Shown: positions 41,790-53,954, counted from the stretch's first letter. The stretch is DNA of 64,000 nt from Heligmosomoides polygyrus polygyrus (GCA_947396885.1 OX377204.1:46673139-46737138), one strand, 5' to 3'. A program made the numbers and translations. Notes: a model not told the origin generated them from the sequence alone.

Positions 41790-44700
41790 CATCATCATTT
41801 TCATTAGCGTCTGTCCCGCTTGGTGGCGGGGTCCGCTCTTCTGGTGTGGTGACGCCAGTTCTCCCGATCAAATGCTTGATCAGGGTGCACACCAGCCATC
41901 TTTAAGTCCAAGTGCAACGTATCTAGCCAACGTTGCTTCGGTCGTCCCCTGGGCCGCTTTCCAGGGACCTCAAGGTTCAGGCCAATCTTACGGACGGTGT
42001 CGTCGTTAGCGCGAAGGACATGGCCGTACCATCGAAGACGAGCTTCGCGCAGCTTCTCGGCTATCGGGGCGACACCGAACCTCTGTCGTATGGCGTCGTT
42101 GCGAATGCGGTCCAAACGCGTAACACCAGCCGTCCACCGTAGCATTTTCGTCTCCATTATACTGAGGCGGCTTTCAATTTCATTCGTCACGGGCTAGCAC
42201 TCAGCACCGTACGTCGCTACTGGGCGGACGACTGTTCTATAAACCTTCGATTTGAGGTGCTCAGGTATTGTCCTGTCGCAAAGCACCCCAGTCAGTGAGC
42301 GCCATTTGGACCAGGCTGCACTCACGCGCGCGTTCACCTCCAACTTTAGGCTGCCATCGGACGTGACTGTTGATCCGAGATACTTGAAGGATGTAACTCG
42401 TGAGAGCTCAGTACCATTGATCTTAATAGATCCGTGCTCATTCACATCCGTCGTCAAGTATTCCGCCTTTTTGATGTTTAGCTTGAGTCCGAACAATGCC
42501 AAGCGATCGCACCACGCCTTTGCCTGTCGCTCGAGTTCGGTTTTATCTTCACATGCAAGCATGACGTCGTCAGCATACAGCAATGTCCAAGGAGCTGCCC
42601 TTTGGAGATTGCGTGTAATCATCCATGACGATCCCGAAAAGCAGTGGGGAGAGCGCAGATCCCTGGTGCACACCGACAGAGATTGGAAACTCCATCGAGG
42701 TGCCTGCTGGTACTCGTAATCAGCTTATTGGGCACGAGTAGAGGATGCGCACCCACTCAATAAGCTTTTCGGGGATAACATGTCGTCGCAACGCGCACCA
42801 TATCACTTCCCGCGGAACGCGGTCGAAGGCCCTCTCCAAGTCCAGGAAGGCTAAATGCACCGGTTTCTGTTTCTCGCGGTGCTTCTATAGCAAAAGACGA
42901 ACAGCGTGAATGGCATCAACAGTGCCACCGCCAGAGACGAAACCACACTGATTCGTGGAAAGCTGGACGACATCCCGGATACGTCCATCGACAATTCGCT
43001 CAAAGATTTTCATGGAAAGAAGGCGAATTGGACGGTAACTAGCGTTCTTCCAAATAGGGATGGTCGTGCTTTGCTGCCAGCTCTCGGGCGCTTTCTTCTC
43101 AGCAACAACCTGATTGAAAAACTCTGTTAGCCAGTCAGCAGGGCACCAGCCCTTCGACTTCCACAGATCGGCTGGTAGATCATCGGGACCAGTGGCTTTG
43201 CCTGACTTCATCTTCCTCAGAGCTGCTTCGGTTTCGCTCACTGTGATCTTCTGAACAGGGCCGTATACAGGAGATGCAAAAGGAATAGCAGGATGGTCAA
43301 ACTCAACATTCGAGATTTCTCGAAGTAGACGTGCCATCGCTTCAAAGCCCTCTTACGATCCATCAGAAGATGACCGTTTTCGTCGTTAATGCCAGAGAAC
43401 TTCTCGATGTCTTCTGCTTGGCGACAGCGAGCTTTTGCAAGTCGGTAAAGATAACGCTCACCATCGCGCGTTTCCAGTTTTTCGCTCACATCAGCGTAGT
43501 ATGCGGCTTTAGCAGCGGCCACTGCCTTCTTTGCCGCTTTCTTCGCTTCTCGATAATTCCGCCAATTATGGTCTGTTTTATCACCGATGAATACGTGATA
43601 GAGCCGTTTCTTTTCTCGGACTTTCTCTCTGACATCATCAGTCCACAGCCATGCCTGCTTGTCAACCCAGCGTCGTCCAGGCTTCGTTGTGCCGAGTTCG
43701 AGGCGCGCAGCCCGGGTTATCGCATCGGTAGCATCCTCCCAGGTTTCGTCGACAGTTGTCACCGTCGGCAACCGAATGCGAGAAATTACTGCAGCTTCTT
43801 TCTCTTTCAGTCGCCACCATTTGATTCTAGCCGACCCGCATCGCTCGGCATGTTTACACCTGGAAGGTGTGATCTTCAGCGAGCAGATCAGTGGACGGTG
43901 TTGCGTGGCAACCGTCTCATACGGCACGGTCTTCGCGTCTGTGACAAGACCTTGGTCGCGACGCCTAGCGAGGGCATAGTCAATCTGCGTTTTAGCGTTC
44001 CCGCTATAAAACGAGATGAGGTGGGAGTCACGCTTTCGAAATTTGGTATTCACGATGGTGAGGCCATGTGAGTCTGCATACTCAAGTATACGCTCACCAT
44101 CGGCGTTGCGCGACCCATATCCAAAATCACCATGACAGCTGTAACCGTCTTTCGTTGCTCCGGCGTGACCATTAAGGTCACCTGCCACAACAATCATATC
44201 TTCTGACGGCACTTCCGCTGTCTTCTCATCAAGCAGGGACCAGAATTCGTCCTTGGTTTGCTCGGAACAGCCTGTCTGCGAAGCATACGCAGAAAAGAAA
44301 TGGCATCGTCGCTCTTCTACGGCGACAACAATCTTCATCAAGCGGTCATCGAAACGTTCTACGCTTGCAATCGCGTCACGAAAACGCTCGGAGACGATCA
44401 TACCGACACCGCTGGTGGTCCTGGGACTTAAAGCCTCGTCCTATGTCCCTTGACTTGCAGCAGGACCACCTCGTCTCCTGCACCGCACAGAAATCTATCT
44501 TTCTTCGCTCCAGTGCTTCTACCAACTCGCACGAGAGGCCCGTCAACGTACCCACATTGAACGTTGCTACGCTTGCCTACGTTACGGGACTTTCGGACTA
44601 GCTCAGTTGCCCCCCGATGCCGTCCTCGCATCAGGGACCCTCGCATACTTTTCACACTCGCCGGGCTTTGCGAGTGCGCGTCGGCTCCCGCGGACGCCGT

Positions 44701-44873
44701 AGCATTATCTCGAAACCCCTTAAACGTCATCAACCCTATGATGTGACACAGGATGTTCGTAGGCCAGCCTGTCACTAGGGCCTGTCGCCTGCATTCGAAT
44801 GTCCGTGTTTGGCTCGGCTCGCAGAAGCAAGCAGTTTCCAGTGGCACCACGTGGAGGAACGGACATCGCCACC
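41790..44873 (-). mobile_element. RTE-clade LINE, full length (family RTE-A)
   Basis: A 3084-bp insertion bounded by a perfect 16-bp target duplication. On the minus strand it has a 5' region, an apurinic-type endonuclease, a basic linker, reverse transcriptase, a C-terminal tail and a short ATGATGATGA-type 3' tail, which is RTE organisation. It is the reference for three other copies: 23685-33295 (four pieces), 36845-39690 (two pieces) and fragments at 15320 and 16130. The clean duplication shows recent insertion. The frame is broken in a few places, so the copy itself is inactive. Confidence 0.95.
41804..44560 (-). pseudogene. Endonuclease/reverse transcriptase polyprotein of RTE-A
   Basis: Minus-strand reading: NVGTLTG and IDFCAVQETRWSC (catalytic Glu) near 44560-44480. 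A small deletion just upstream of 44401 breaks the frame. A long frame 44401-43238 follows with VVAGDLNGH, the NADGERILEYADSHGL region, TQIDYALARR and the linker with KQAWLWTDDVREKV. A shift near 43330 leads to RT: KSGKATGPDDLPADLW, a motif A region LDLERAFDRVP, QCGFVSGGGT and motif C YADD (42577-42566). The tail runs FKYLGSTVTSDG and RWYGHVLRANDD to 41804. Full length would be near 950-1000 residues. Catalytic residues I can see are kept; only indels disable it. Confidence 0.9.
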
Positions 44874-44889
44874 ACTTTGCAGCATCACT
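44874..44889. repeat. 16-bp target site duplication of RTE-A (right)
   Basis: Exact copy of 41774-41789. Confidence 0.97.
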
Positions 44890-44944
44890 GACCTACGGAA
44901 AGTAGCTTTGTAAAACTTAGAATTCGCTAACATCTAGGACCTGG

Positions 44945-46290
44945 TGCGTACTTTATCGGCATCAAGCCGTTCACCACTTCGGTACCTTCATCATAGACAT
45001 TCTCCCTGGACCGGCCATTAAAGTCATTGGTTTGTGCTGCGCAGTACTGTTTCTCAAGTTTCAGCTCCACAGTCAATCTCATGGTCAACAGGTAGTGTTT
45101 CCAGTTATCGTTGACATGTCTTCCGAAGCCAGGTTTCCCCTCACTCGTTTCTTCTTACTGGATCTGATTGCTGGTCCGCCTTTATTGGTCTTCCTTCCCC
45201 CTCTTTAGTCCCCACCTTCCTGGTCTCATCTCCTGACCAACTTCTTTGTTTCCACTATTGATCCCCCTGGTCTCTTCTTGCTGGCTTCCCCGACCTGGCC
45301 CTCCTCCAAGTTGTTCCTTTCCTTAATGGTCGCTCTCCTCCTCCCCCCCCCCCCCTAGGTCTCCCCTACTGCCCTTCTCCACCAGCCTTTAGTGGTCCTC
45401 CGATGCACAGGGCAGACGTCGGTGGCACGTATTCAGAATCAGGATGCTTGCTGCGCGACGTAGGGGGCCCGTTTTCTGGATCAAGAAGCTCAGAAGTGCG
45501 CGCAGTCGCCGCTGTGTCGAGCATGAAAAGGCTATGCACATTTCAGATTCCTTGTTCTTCGTATGAATTCCCTTAGGGCTCCCTTCTTGTTGGTTCCCCG
45601 TCCTGGTCCCGCCTCCAGGTCCCCTCTTCAAGGCATATTCCTTCTCCCCCATCCGGATCCTCCCTACTACTCTACCCCAATTAAGTAGGCCTCCCAAGCT
45701 CACGACACAACGACGGCGAGCGAACGCCCATTGTGTGAAATCGGTGTCACATCCTCTAAATCCGGTCTCTCTTAATGGTAATGGATCCCCTTGCTGATCC
45801 CCCTTACTATTCCCCCTCCCCTGATTGGTAACACCCTAATGATCCCTACATATTGCCTAGACTCTTCTTGGTGCCACCTTCTGACCTGCTTCATTGTTCT
45901 CCCCATCGACCATCACGATGCACCTCCTGTTCGCTGCCTAGTGATCGCCGTCGGTTCTCCACCCTCGAAGTTTCCCTTCTATCCTTATCCCTATAGTAAT
46001 CTTCTCATACTAGTGGCACGAAGTCGGCTTCTGAATCTGAACGCTCAGAAATGCGCGAGGTGCTGTTGCAGTAAAGGGCTGCGTTTCCGCTGCTGCAGCA
46101 ACATCCCACGTACGATAGCAAATTTTGCCCGCGCTGTAGATGATGAGGCGTACCTCATTTAGGTCAGGTTAGATCGTCGACCGCTCTCGCTGTGGATAAT
46201 GCGGCGTATCTCATTTCGGTTAGATCACTCGACCGCTCTTGCTGATGATGATGCGGCGTACCGCCCTTAGGTTAGATCACTCCACGAACA
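44945..46290 (+). repeat. Repeat H, copy 2
   Basis: Shares its text with 51060-52310 (same strand) and 33590-34445 (inverted): GTCATTGGTTTGTGCTGCGC, TCTTCCGAAGCCAGGTTTCCC, a poly-C run at 45344-45355, CCCCAATTAAGTAG, and CCGGTCTCTCTTA. Strong C/T bias with recurring CTGGTCC or CTGATCC motifs about every 35-50 bases. No reading frame is conserved among copies. Confidence 0.85.
46135..46285. repeat. Short tandem array at the end of repeat H
   Basis: Three diverged units of about 50-55 bases with GATGATG(C/A)GGCGTA(C/T)(C/T).C, then GGTTAGATCACTC or GGTTAGATCGTC. Two comparable units end copy 3 at about 52220-52305. Confidence 0.75.
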
Positions 46291-46369
46291 AACTCTTTTA
46301 TATATAGGTGGTGATACTTTGACATGTTTATTGAATACACGTTTGGCTTCCATAATCTACCCTACTTAC

Positions 46370-46610
46370 CTAAGTTGCGATATTTATCAGTTTTATTTAT
46401 CTGATTTCCATTGAGATAAAAAGCGCAATCATCTTCCACGCTTCCGAGGTGAGGAAACTTCGTCTTGACGCTAGAGAGGGAGGCCCATCAAGTGGCAGAC
46501 CAATTAGCAGCGGCTGTACTATTTTAGCTGACTGGAAAGCCACACTATCAACAGCTTTTTCAATGTTCTTATAGACTTTGATATCATTATCAAACATTTG
46601 AAAATGAATG
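46370..46610 (-). pseudogene. CR1-like LINE fragment (RT motif C region)
   Basis: Minus strand reads MFDNDIKVYKNIEKAVDSVAF, aligned with MFADDIKIYKKIVNEEDRNAL at 25670. The catalytic FADD has become FDND. It lies back to back with the plus-strand LINE that follows. Confidence 0.7.
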
Positions 46611-48975
46611 AAATGAATGAATGTGAATAAATTTACACAAAAGGTTAATTTTCCAACCAGAGGACTTAATACTCTAGATCTTTTGTTTACCAATGATTAG
46701 GAGTTAATTAGCGAAGTGCGCATTTCACCTCCAATTGGAAACGGTGACCATTCTAGCATCTCGTTCATGATCAATGATGGCATCGCTGAGCCAGTTATTG
46801 TTTACAAAAGACTGTATTCAAAAGGAGATTATACTAAAATATGTGATTACTTAGCTTCAGTAATGTGGATCGAGTCCTTTGAAATGGTTGATAATGTCCA
46901 CAGCAAATATGAAATGTTTTTGGATATCATGTTTCATTCGATTACTATGTTCATCCCGTGCTTAAAGGTTGTTGCTGGAAAAACAAGATTACCTCAATAT
47001 TTGAGAAATATGCTGGATCACCGTGCATGTCTTTTTAATATTGCGCGACAGTCAAACCTCACTTCCGTCTGGGACAAATATAAAGAATTCTCAAAAGAAT
47101 TCTTGAAAAAGATTGAGAAATATAATGCTCGTTTACAAGAACAGGTTATCGACTCAGGGGATAGGGCTAGTTTTTATCGAATGTTGCGTAAGAATCTGAT
47201 GCACACTGGTGGATTAGGTGTTTTGGTAAATGGAGACAAAAGAGCGGTATCAAATATTGATAAAGCTAACCTGCTAGCAACCATTTTTCTCAGATGTTCA
47301 TAGTTGATGATGGTAATATGCCAGCATATGAACCAGTCGTAAGCGACTTCGTGTATACCATGCCTTAATCTCAGGAATAGGAAATTTATGACATAATAAT
47401 AAAGTGGAAGAAATCGTATAGTTTGGCACCAGATTACCACATACCACTGCTCTTTGTTCAAAAAGTTGCACACGTTATTGCTGAACCATTAGCTTATCTC
47501 TATAATCAGTCTCTTATGTTTTCGGAGATTCCAGAAAGATCATTTGTAACACCCTTTTGAAAAAAGAGCCTGCTAAAGAACCATCAAATTATAGGCCAGT
47601 CAGGGTGTTATCTTTTTCGAAAAGATTGTCAAAAATTGTATTGTGGAGCACGTTGAGAAAAATTTCTTAATTCCTAAATCCCAACATGGATTTGTTGGAG
47701 GAAGGTCCGTAGAAACAAATTTTCTAGAGAGTTTCAACGATTAGACCAGCTTAATCAACGAAAAGAAGTATTGCGACGTGGTCTTTTTCGATTCTCGAAA
47801 GCTTTCGATAGAGTAAGCCATTCTAAATTAATGTTCAAACTAATCAAGATTGGATTACATTTTTTAATGAAATGGCTAGGTAAATACCTTACTGGCAGAA
47901 CTTTGCAGGTGAAAGTTAGAAACGCGTTCTCTACCATTAGAAATGTAACTAGCGGAGTTCCGCAGGGAGGAGTTCTATCGCCCATTCTATTTTCTATATA
48001 CACCGCTGAACTCCCAAACCTACTGCGCGACTCTAGAGTGGTGTGCAAGCAGTTTGCGGACGATTTAAAAACATACTGCGAATTTGTTGAAGATGATTCT
48101 CAATGTCTTCAACAAGCTATCGACATCGTTGAAAAGTGGTCATGGCAGCTTCCGTTAGCAGCGGAAAAACGAAACTTATCAGAATTGAAAAATCCAATTT
48201 CATTCCCAATTATGAGACAGGTGGCCTACCTATAGCTGTGGCAGACAAGGTTGTTGATCTGGGTTTTCATTACAACGACAAACTAGAATTTTCAGAGCAC
48301 TATAGATTAATCTGCAGAAAAGCGCTTAATAGGACCTAACAGTATTTAAAGGACTCTCTACTTCGAATAAATTAGTTTCAGGCGTATAAGTCGTTTGTGA
48401 GGCCAATTGTCAAAGGCGCGACAGCCTTGTTTTCGCCACATAAGAGGAAGGAAATTCAAGAGATTGAACATGTCCAAAACAACTATACTAGGAAACTAGT
48501 GATAAGGTACAAAGGATTCTTCCATTTTCAATTTCCTAGAGTGGAAATATGCAATAAATTTTTTGGTCTCAGCTCTTTGAGCTCACGAAGGTTGTTGACA
48601 GATGTGTGCTGGGTGTTCAATGTTCTGTCGGGGCAAGTACGAATAAGATCGACGAAATTTTACAAGCTCATCGCATCCAGGACCAGAGGAACTAGCTACA
48701 AAATTTGGTACTCCAAACCCAAATCAGGAGCTAGGGTTCACTTTTTTACTGTTAGGGACGGATCTGCATACCTGGCATCAAAAAGTGATTTACACCCCTC
48801 TCGAAAAAATTTTGAACTTTTCAGATGAGTTGCTAAGAAAGCTCTCCTGAAGTGCTAATTGTATGTTTATTGTTCTGTTGTTTTGAAGTATTATTTGTTG
48901 TTGAATAGTGATGTTCAATTAGTTGTCACACAACTGCCTTAAATAGTCGTATCAAATAAATGAATAAATTTGGGA
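46611..48975 (+). mobile_element. CR1/jockey-like LINE, 5'-truncated in the endonuclease
   Basis: Begins in the endonuclease end (GLNTLDLLFTND, then GNGDHSSI, which holds the final catalytic His), then a linker frame 46716-47303 of 195 codons, RT in broken frames 47570-48340 and a C-terminal frame to 48828. It finishes with a 3' untranslated region ending in AAATAAATGAATAAAT (48955-48970). The most complete of the CR1-like copies here. Confidence 0.88.
46716..48828 (+). pseudogene. CR1-like endonuclease/RT polyprotein remnant
   Basis: Linker: MRISPPIGNGDHSSI to SFYRMLRKNLMHTGG. RT motifs: SKAFDRVSHSKLMFKL (motif A), VTSGVPQGGVLSPILFSIY (motif B), VCKQFADDLKTY (motif C, catalytic pair kept), then VADKVVDLGFHYNDKLEFSEHY and a thumb segment MRPIVKGATALFSPHK to TRKLVIRYKGF. 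At least four frame breaks (about 47303, 47750, 48170, 48340) make it inactive. Confidence 0.85.
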
Positions 48976-49009
48976 ATAGATACTGAACGATTTTATCAAA
49001 ACGATCCTA

Positions 49010-50880
49010 TATTCTAACCGATTTCTTTAGCCTGTGAAGATCTGCCGGTGGTAAAACTTCTAATCCATTTTACTATCCTAGGCAGCAAATTGATATTTTG
49101 AGGCTTGAAGCTAAGCCCCTTGAAAGGGATTCTACCAAATGTCTTGTAGAAATCAAAGAAAATGACATCAACAGTCAACTTTTGAGTAAGTGTTTTTTTA
49201 AGAGAAACAGGCATCGAGGTTTCAGTTGATCTCCCTGTTCTAAAGTCATCATGCTGATTACCAGCTATAATGGCATTGTTTTCTAAACGATATACTAATG
49301 ATAATTTTGAAACATTCAAAAACTGTAGCAAAAAAGCTTTTGCTAATAGGGCGATAGTAGGACAAGTCAGAATATGGGGACTTCTTTGGACTGGGTGTAA
49401 AATAAGTACACTTCCAACGTATAGGTACTTTACCATACATTTAGCTGAAGTTAAAGATTTTAACTGGTGGAGAAACAATCAGCAACCTTGCGTCTGAAAT
49501 GAGGAAGAATTTCATCAAGTATAATTGAGTAAGGCAAAGGCAAACTGCACAAGTGTTTATAAACTTCCACAGCAAAAAATCAAACTATGCTGCCTTTGAT
49601 GGGGAAACAAGCGTTTCCGTGTAGTCCCTGCTTAAATTCATGTTATCATTCGAAAATGGTTTGTGGAAATGTTCAGCCAACATAGTCGCTGTTGCTGATC
49701 AGCCACAGCTGCTTTCCTCTCCTCGTCCTTCAAAAAAGGGAATTGAAGTGCTTTTTAGCCTCGAAACATCCTATAAAACGACCCTTTTTAGGATTTTGGA
49801 GCACAATTTTCTTTAGATGTAGTTCTTGTATTTCCTTAAGCTCGTTTTTCAGAAACAGAAAACATGACCAAACTCGTTTTTCAGAAACTCAAAATTGCTC
49901 ATATTTTGTGGAGTAGGGTCAGACGGCAAGGTCTCCCATGCTCTCTTTGCTTTGTATAGATTTCACGAATGTGGAGGGGGATTATTACTGCTTACACACA
50001 CAGTTTTGCAATAGGAGCATATTGGTCTGCGTACCAGTGAAGAAATTGCAGAAAGAACTCGTACTTTTCATCAAGACTGCTAAATCTTTCCAAAGGAAAT
50101 CGCCATCTCAGGGTGCATAAAAAGACACAAATTTGATCGCAATTAGCCTCATGAAAGTCCCTGCGTAGTTGGTAAATTTTGTGGTATAAGGTGACTGAAA
50201 TGCTGCAGTTGATTCATGGGTCGTCAGCAGAGCCAGACGGAGAGCAACTATTTTCATATTCTTGACCAGATTTTGTGGAAACTGAGATTTAATTTCAATA
50301 TACGAGTCCCATGAGTTGAACATGGGACTCGTATATTGGAATTAAATCTCAGTTCCCACAAAATTGAATCGGACGTATTGAACAAACTTGTTTACACGAC
50401 AAAAGCTGACAAAGTGTTTTGAAATCGTAGTAGTGAACGAAGGGAGATTCCTGGACCACTCGGCGCCTGGAAGGCGAATTTACCACAGATTACGCAACTA
50501 ACATCAGACGATGAAAGAACGCTTACATCCTCGACGAGTTTGACAGTCTTGTGTGTATTACAGTTGGGAGTTCTGTATACCACTACAATTCTTACAGTAA
50601 TTTGATTGAACATCAAATCCTACCAAAGGATTTCATAGGCATCAGGAACCGAGTCAATCATAACGGTTTCAAAAGCAGTGAAATGTTTAACAGTTACAAA
50701 AATACACTTCCGCCTCTTTTGTTGCCTTTATCACTTCTTTTATAGCAATACTTATTAGAGAGCTCCTCCAGTATTAGCTGCATATCAACAAAGTCACTTA
50801 GCCAGGTCTCTGTCAGGATTACTACGTCTGAGTTGTGGTTTTTGATCACACATTTTAGGAAAGGAATTTTTTAGGAGTAA
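49010..50880 (-). pseudogene. CR1-like LINE remnant, opposite strand
   Basis: From 50870 downward the minus strand reads CVIKNHNSDVVILTETWLSDF (endonuclease, catalytic Glu), GNKRGGSVF, then VVVYRTPNCNTHKTVKLVEDV and a GDFN-like site mutated to GKF (near 50470). RT starts near 49480 with KSPYSDLSYYRPIS and continues HDDFRTGRSTETSM and VIFFDFYKTFGRIPF (motif A), ending at GRSSQAKEIG near 49014. Motif C onward is missing, so it is 3'-truncated. It converges tail to tail with the LINE ending at 48975. Confidence 0.8.
50270..50364. repeat. 44-bp stem inverted duplication in the LINE
   Basis: Arms 50270-50313 and 50321-50364 pair at 42 of 44 positions around a 7-base loop (AGTTGAA). One arm is normal LINE sequence; the other is its inverted duplicate. 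Confidence 0.95.
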
Positions 50881-51059
50881 CTCGAGTCACAATAAAGACA
50901 CTTCAGCCTAGGGATAGAGGCGTCCGCGGATATTTTGTTAGTTTTCCGAAGAGGTACTAGGATTAGCGGATTGAGGGTTCAGTACAACACGTGACAAACT
51001 ATTTGCTATGTGAGCCTTTTGATTGCACGCTCTCTCTGTTTCTTTTTAGGCGAGGGGCG

Positions 51060-52310
51060 TTTAAAAACGCCTCATTAACGTCATTGGTTTGTGCTGCGCT
51101 GTATTTCTGTCATTCCGGTTGCTCCTCCGCAACCGTTCTCATGCTCAAAAGCTAGCGTTCCAAGATGTCGTTGACATGTCTTCCGAAGCCAGGTTTCCCC
51201 TCACTCGTTTCTTCTTACTGGATCTAGTTGCTGGTCCACCTTTACTGGCCTTTCCACCCCTCTTTAGTCCCCCATCTTCCTGTTCCCAATTCCTGCCCAC
51301 TCCCTTCCTTCTACTATTGACCCCTACTGGTGTCTTCTTGCTGGTTTTCCCGTCCTGGCCTCTCCTACAGGTTGTTCCTTTCCTTCCTGGTCGCTTTACT
51401 GGTCCACCCTAGAGGTCCCTCTTAATGTCCTTCTCCACCACCTTCTTAGTGATCCTCCCATGGTCACGACAGACGTCGGTGAAACGTATTCAGAATCAGG
51501 ACGCTTGTTGAGCGACGTGGGGGGCCGCCTTCTGGATCCTTAAGCTCGAAAGCGTTCGCAGTCGCCGCTGTGTCGAACATGAAGATGCTATGCATATGGC
51601 AGATTCCTTATTCTCCGTATGAATTTCTTTACGGGTCCCTTCTTGTTGGTTCCCCGTCCTGGTCCCGCTTCCAGATCCCTTCTTACAGGTAGGTTCCTCT
51701 CCCTCCCCCCCCCCCCCCCTCCCCGTCGGGATCCTCCTTACTACTGTACCCCAATTAAGTAGCCCTCCCTCGTTCACTACACGACGACGGCGAGCGAACG
51801 CCCAATGCGCGACATCGGTGTCACATCATCTAAATCCGGTCTCTCTTACTGGTAAAGGACCCCTTGCTGATCCTCCTTACTGCTCCTTGATTGGTAACTA
51901 CCTACTGGTCCCTCCTTATTGCCTAAACCCTTCTTGGAGCCACCTTCTGGCTTGCTTCATTGTTCCCCCTATCGACCCTCCCTTCATCCCGATGCCCCTC
52001 CAGGTCGCTTCCTCCTGATCGCTGTCAGTTCTCCACCCTCGAAGTCCCCCTTCTACTCTTACCCCTTTAGTGGTCTTCTCATGCTAATGGCACGAAGTCG
52101 GTTTCTGAATCTGGACACTCAAAAACGCCCGAGGTGTTGTTGTGTTGAGCAGTAAAGGGCTGCGCTTCCCCTGCTGCAGCGACATCCCACCTTCAATAGC
52201 AAATTTTGCCCGCGGTGTAGATGGCGAGGCGTATCTCGCTAAGGTTAGATCACTCGACCGCCCCTGCTCTGGATGGTGCGGCGTATCTCAATTAGGTTAG
52301 ATCACTCAAA
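51060..52310 (+). repeat. Repeat H, copy 3
   Basis: Closest to copy 1 (inverted, 33590-34445): both share TCTTCCGAAGCCAGGTTTCCC (or complement), GATCTAGTTGCTGGTCCACC and CCTTACTACTGTACCCC. A C run at 51703-51717 matches the G run in copy 1. Ends with two GGCGTATCTC...GGTTAGATCACTC units. 50881-51059 holds nothing recognised. Confidence 0.85.
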
Positions 52311-52599
52311 CCAGGGTCAAGCGTGGGGTTCGATTTTTGCCGAAAATTTACGACCCCCCTCCCAGAGTGGATCTTTTACGACCCCTCGCTTGCGTAGACC
52401 ACCGTTCCTATCCGCATTGAATTTTTTAAAAAATTTTATGCGATTTTTGTACCCCTTAATAGGTCCCTCTTTCCAGGTGCAGCTTCCACTGTGTCAGATT
52501 AGTTCAAGAAAGAGTGTTACTGAGTAACTGTTTAATTTAGTAATTTGTTAGAAAAAAAGCTGATGAAGGTTTTGTGCACGTAACATTTTGATAATAATA

Positions 52600-53345
52600 T
52601 TTTGTTTGTTTACAGTTGAAAATAAAGCACATTTGAGAGCAGTTGTCGAATTAATCACAACGAGTTCAACTTTTCAGGCTTTCAGAGCATCTCGTGGAAA
52701 CGGCACACTTTTGTACGTGAAGGAGCAACATCTGCATTCAAAATTGTACTCTATACAATGCCGAGTGTTAATTTCTAAAGCTGACTTGAGTGCTTTATCA
52801 ACAAATTTTTTTTAGATACTCTCGGAAGCGATGACCGAATGGCAACCGGAGGATGGATTTTCCAGGAATGCATACGAAGGCGTGGAGTCTCTCATTCGTC
52901 CCGCGAAGTTGTAAAAATTAATATCAAAATGCTTCAAATAATTATTGTTTTATTTGTTAAAAATAAAGAATTTCTGCACCCAGATTTGGAGTCGAGAAGT
53001 TTCCAATTTTTAGGTTTTTTTTTTTCAGGAAGTCATGGACGCGACAGTTTTCTGCCTGAACGAGCGACATCTACGTCCTAAATTGCCGTCTATAAAATTT
53101 GAAGTGTCAATTGCTAAGGAAAATTAAGTGCTTTTCCTACAAGATTTTTGGAAGCACTCTTCGAAGCGATGACCGAATGGCAACCGGAGGATGGACTTGT
53201 CACGAAACTAATTTTCTCTCTTCTGCTGGGAACAGCATCAGAAAGTGGAGTTGTAGCAAATAAAGTTTCAATCCACAGTTTGACACACGGTAACAAAACC
53301 TGTTTTTCTGAAACGATCCTCTGTATGAACAGACGATTTGTATGA
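52600..53345 (+). other. Duplicated exon-like cassettes, unknown protein
   Basis: Two blocks about 340 bases apart share GATGACCGAATGGCAACCGGAGGATGGA (in pieces, 52829 and 53167) and upstream acceptor-like T-rich/AG sites (TTTTTTTTAG at 52806-52815, TTTTTTTTTTCAG near 53029). In frame they read LLYVKEQHLHSKLYSIQ versus FCLNERHLRPKLPSIK, then EAMTEWQPEDG in both. The second continues LVTKLIFSLLLGTASESG. The pattern suggests a tandemly duplicated exon pair of an unrecognised gene or element. A weaker third trace lies near 53580. Confidence 0.4.
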
Positions 53346-53954
53346 TTTGCCGAAAATTTTCGACACCGTTAATTACATGGAGGCCGTTATTTTTACAGCC
53401 TGCTTTTTAAAGCGTAGAACCCACACTTCTTACTTGCTCTGTGAATTTTTCAGAGATGTCGCACAAACTCAGAAATATGATAGGTTACGTGCAGCCATTG
53501 CGTTCTCCGAGTGAAAACTTTGCCATCTTAGAGTTTAATATGTGATTAATATACAATCAAAAACTAAGCTTCTTCGCAGCGATCTCCGATATGATCAGGG
53601 AGGATCGATTTGCAAATTCTCATGTTTCATGAAAAATAAAGTTTTTACCTGAAGCTGATCACGCACACGGTTGAAATCTTGCCACAAAAATTTGCAAGTC
53701 TTGTTCAATGCACAGTGTAAAAATCATAGTTTTCTGAAACGAATAGACTGGATCAACCACTGGTCGATATGGCACCGACGTCATGGGAGCGGCGAAATTT
53801 GACGTTTACAAAAATGACTATAACTCGGTAAATTTTCCACAATTTGAAAAAGCCAACGGCTTTTTAGAAACCGAAAGAAAATAGCTTTATTTTGTATGAA
53901 TAATTATAAGTTTTTCGAATTTTAAAAGATTTAATATCTTTTTGAAAACTAGAG

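Noticed and set aside
43331..44071. 246-codon plus-strand frame
   Set aside because: Antisense to the RTE-A endonuclease/linker frame, which has clear motifs on the minus strand.
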